Positions 6,489 through 7,696 of a DNA stretch of 7,696 nucleotides are shown one piece after another. Location: assembly GCA_035291905.1 (NCBI GenBank), contig DATDRF010000098.1, positions 1-7,696 on the forward strand, read 5' to 3'. Position 1 is the first letter of the stretch; each line of letters opens with the position of its first letter. The translations under genes and the position numbers were made by a program. The notes beneath the pieces are model-generated. The model had not been told where the DNA came from. It was given only the letters and a program-made list of their open reading frames with translations, and did not search any database. Origin of the DNA: JACPLA01 sp035291905. Its GTDB lineage: Bacteria > Bacteroidota > Ignavibacteria > UBA10030.

Positions 6489-7113
6489 CCACGCCTTGAT
6501 ACGAACCGGAATCAAGAACCTCCTCGAGGGGCATTCCGAATTCAAGGTTGTCGGTGAAGCATCCGACGGCGATGAAGCGCTTCAAAAAGCCAAGTCCCTT
6601 TCTCCCGATGTCGTTATCATTGATATTTCCATGCCGAAACTGTCGGGGATCGAGGCAACAAGACAGATCGTAAAGCGTCATCCATCAACAAGAGTCCTTG
6701 TGCTGACAATGCACGAGAATGCAGAATATGTTTACCAGATCTTTAAGGCCGGGGCCGGAGGGTACATACTGAAGAACGCGGGAAAAGAGGAACTCATCGA
6801 TGCCATTCGCTCGGTGGCCGATGGAAAGCGGTTTGTCGGCCGCCACGTTTCCGAATTGATGATCTCCGAATACATGAAGAAAGCTGATGAGCGCGACGGA
6901 TCGGCCGGACAGACTGCCCTCACAAGCCGCGAACGCGAAATTCTCGAACTCATAGCCCAGGGGCTGAACAATCAACAGATTGGGGAACGCTTGTTCATCA
7001 GTCCCCGAACCGTCGATACTCATAGAACCAATATCATGCAGAAGCTGCACGTCCATGACGCTGCCAATTTGGTGCGCTACGCACTTGAACATGGATTTGG
7101 TGCAAAGAAGTAA
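6457..7113 (+). CDS. LuxR/NarL-family response regulator, cognate partner of the kinase
   Basis: The ATG at 6457 gives 218 residues, the normal length of this family; a longer in-frame reading from 6361 only runs through the kinase 3' end and adds no conserved sequence. The receiver domain (about 4-120) has acidic residues Asp10 and Asp11, phosphoacceptor Asp56 (VVIIDISMP), Thr84 and Lys106 (YILKNAG). A linker (about 130-152) leads to a LuxR-type HTH (about 153-214) starting LTSREREILELIAQGLNNQQIGE and continuing ISPRTVDTHRTNIMQKL. The gene overlaps the kinase by 32 bases in another frame, so the two are almost certainly translationally coupled and act as a cognate pair. It is a DNA-binding output regulator whose targets are unknown; the inverted repeat at 7245-7274 downstream is a candidate site. 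Confidence 0.95.
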   Translation: MDPIKILLADDHALIRTGIKNLLEGHSEFKVVGEASDGDEALQKAKSLSPDVVIIDISMPKLSGIEATRQIVKRHPSTRVLVLTMHENAEYVYQIFKAGAGGYILKNAGKEELIDAIRSVADGKRFVGRHVSELMISEYMKKADERDGSAGQTALTSREREILELIAQGLNNQQIGERLFISPRTVDTHRTNIMQKLHVHDAANLVRYALEHGFGAKK

Positions 7114-7151
7114 ACCCTCCCTCTCGTTGTGATCCGCGGTACTCTGCTCTT

Positions 7152-7166
7152 GTCTCAAAACGAGAC
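7152..7166 (+). terminator. Small hairpin downstream of the response regulator
   Basis: GTCTC, loop AAAAC and GAGAC make a 5-bp stem 38 bases after the stop codon. There is no immediate T run; T-rich tracts come only about 30 bases later. It is at best a weak or processed transcript end. Confidence 0.2.
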
Positions 7167-7244
7167 TCCTTCCGCAGTCCCTGCCTCATAGCCTCTTTTT
7201 CTGTGTGTTTTTCGCGTTCTGCCGCTGGCACTGTCTCATTCCTT

Positions 7245-7274
7245 CTACGGTAACCACCGTAGTTCCGCTACGGT
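7245..7274. promoter_or_regulatory. Alternating inverted repeats CTACGGT / ACCGTAG, candidate operator
   Basis: Three 7-bp arms follow each other: CTACGGT (7245-7251), AACC, ACCGTAG (7256-7262), TTCCG, CTACGGT (7268-7274). The middle arm is a perfect reverse complement of both neighbours, and CTACGGTAA occurs twice as a 9-bp direct repeat 23 bases apart. A further TACGGT lies at 7293-7298. Short inverted hexamer-to-heptamer sites with a spacer of a few bases suit dimeric HTH regulators such as the NarL-type protein encoded upstream. It could equally act as alternative RNA hairpins. Confidence 0.45.
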
Positions 7275-7431
7275 AATCTGCTTATTTCAAAATACGGTCT
7301 TCGGACGATGTGGCTCAGGCGTTTTACTCCAATTTTGTAGTCACCAAGAATCGGTTTCTCTCACTGCCTGAAAGGGAAAAATGAAGATCCGCAGGGTTCT
7401 TCCGGCAAATGATTGCCCATGAAGAGCCCGT

Positions 7432-7450
7432 GTCAGGATCCAGTCCTGAC
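7432..7450 (+). repeat. Perfect 7-bp stem-loop in the leader of the last gene
   Basis: GTCAGGA, loop TCCAG and TCCTGAC form a perfect hairpin about 150 bases before the start of the next response regulator gene. No T run follows, so it is not an intrinsic terminator. It may be part of a structured 5' leader together with the hairpin at 7471-7486. Confidence 0.5.
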
Positions 7451-7470
7451 GGTTCCCGTCTCTCAAAGAC

Positions 7471-7486
7471 CTCGCCGCAAGGCGGG
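7471..7486 (+). repeat. GNRA-capped hairpin in the leader of the last gene
   Basis: CTCGCC, loop GCAA and GGCGGG form a six-pair stem with one G-U pair, capped by a GCAA tetraloop, a stable RNA fold. A smaller GTCT-CTCAA-AGAC stem (7458-7470) directly precedes it. CCCG at 7455-7458 can alternatively pair with CGGG at 7483-7486, so two exclusive folds are possible. Confidence 0.35.
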
Positions 7487-7586
7487 AATTCCAGAACAAG
7501 TCCTCCAAGCAGTGTTTGGCTCCTCCCCCAGACCGAAGAATTTCTTTCTGTTTTCAATTCCTCCCAACGAATCAACCAACAACCTC

Positions 7587-7592
7587 AAAGGA
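7587..7592 (+). promoter_or_regulatory. Ribosome binding site of the last response regulator
   Basis: AAAGGA lies seven bases before the ATG at 7600 and supports that start. Confidence 0.6.
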
Positions 7593-7599
7593 TTCCTCT

Positions 7600-7696
7600 A
7601 TGAACTCCATTCGTATTTTGGTCGTCGATGACCACGCGCCGTTCCGGCGTTTGCTCTCAGACTTCCTCAGTTCGCACAGCTCGGTCGTCGTGGTCG
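7600..7696 (+). CDS. Response regulator receiver domain, N-terminal part (cut by window edge)
   Basis: The ATG at 7600 opens 32 codons to the window end. The product begins MNSIRILVVDDHAPFRRLLS and shows the first receiver strand and the acidic pair Asp10-Asp11 (VVDDH), the metal-binding part of a response regulator. The VDDH-x-x-F-R pattern is typical of NarL/LuxR-type receivers. The phosphoacceptor Asp and any output domain are off the window. It lies 486 bases after the first regulator and probably has its own promoter, with the CTACGGT repeat and hairpin-rich region forming its upstream control region. Confidence 0.85.
   Translation, partial: MNSIRILVVDDHAPFRRLLSDFLSSHSSVVVV

Larger units (their letters stand above)
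7114..7599. other. 486-bp gap without a convincing gene
   Basis: No frame here has family-recognisable sequence. The stretch holds a 5-bp hairpin at 7152-7166 (GTCTC-AAAAC-GAGAC), T-rich tracts around 7194-7213, the CTACGGT array, and three hairpins at 7432-7486 before the next start codon. It is pyrimidine-rich on the plus strand. It probably combines the end of the kinase-regulator transcript with the promoter and long leader of the next gene. I found no good -35/-10 pair and no recognised riboswitch class. Confidence 0.5.

Noticed and set aside
7324..7575. 83-codon minus-strand frame in the gap after the regulator
   Set aside because: No RBS, no recognisable family, and it lies across hairpins likely belonging to a plus-strand leader.
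7245..7599. Known riboswitch such as c-di-GMP, cobalamin or SAM
   Set aside because: I looked for the conserved cores of these classes and did not see them. Only generic hairpins are present.

Overview
The window looks like an ordinary chromosomal housekeeping region of a bacterium in the Bacteroidota/Chlorobiota/Ignavibacteriota neighbourhood, with roughly balanced GC. This placement is an inference. It rests on the EF-P tip loop (HRTPGNLRAF), which I associate with green sulfur bacteria and their relatives, on the efp / accB-accC grouping, and on weak or absent Shine-Dalgarno sequences at efp and accC. No rRNA, tRNA or CRISPR array is visible.

Layout: (1) Positions 1 to about 481, minus strand: the N-terminal 138 codons of an IS1595/ISXO2-type transposase. 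It has a zinc ribbon, a good sigma70-like promoter and an RBS, and the rest of the element lies off the left edge. (2) About 482-668: an AT-rich intergenic stretch with a consensus-like promoter and short tandem repeats leading into efp. (3) 669-1232: efp, translation elongation factor P, with Asn at the usual modified loop position. (4) 1233-1462: a 230-bp gap with a small hairpin and an array of degenerate ~10-bp units in two opposite orientations. (5) 1463-3714: accB, accC and gcvH, closely spaced on the plus strand. They encode the biotin carrier and biotin carboxylase of acetyl-CoA carboxylase and a lipoyl carrier H-protein. (6) 3867-7113: a two-gene signalling operon, a seven-TM/PAS/PAS/GAF hybrid-sensor NarL-type histidine kinase overlapping a LuxR/NarL-family response regulator by 32 nt. 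(7) 7114-7599: 486 bp without a convincing gene, holding an alternating inverted repeat (CTACGGT/ACCGTAG) and several hairpins. (8) 7600 to the end: the first 32 codons of a second response regulator.

How the parts work together: AccB carries CO2 on biotin, loaded by AccC, for malonyl-CoA synthesis. GcvH carries lipoate, so the cluster groups two swinging-arm carriers with one enzyme. The kinase and its overlapping regulator form a cognate pair. The second regulator, with its long structured leader, may be a further output or a target of the pair. I see no clear novel multi-gene system. The points most worth a second look are the 10-bp repeat array before accB, the efp leader repeats, the EF-P loop residue, the CTACGGT operator-like array and the long leader of the last gene.
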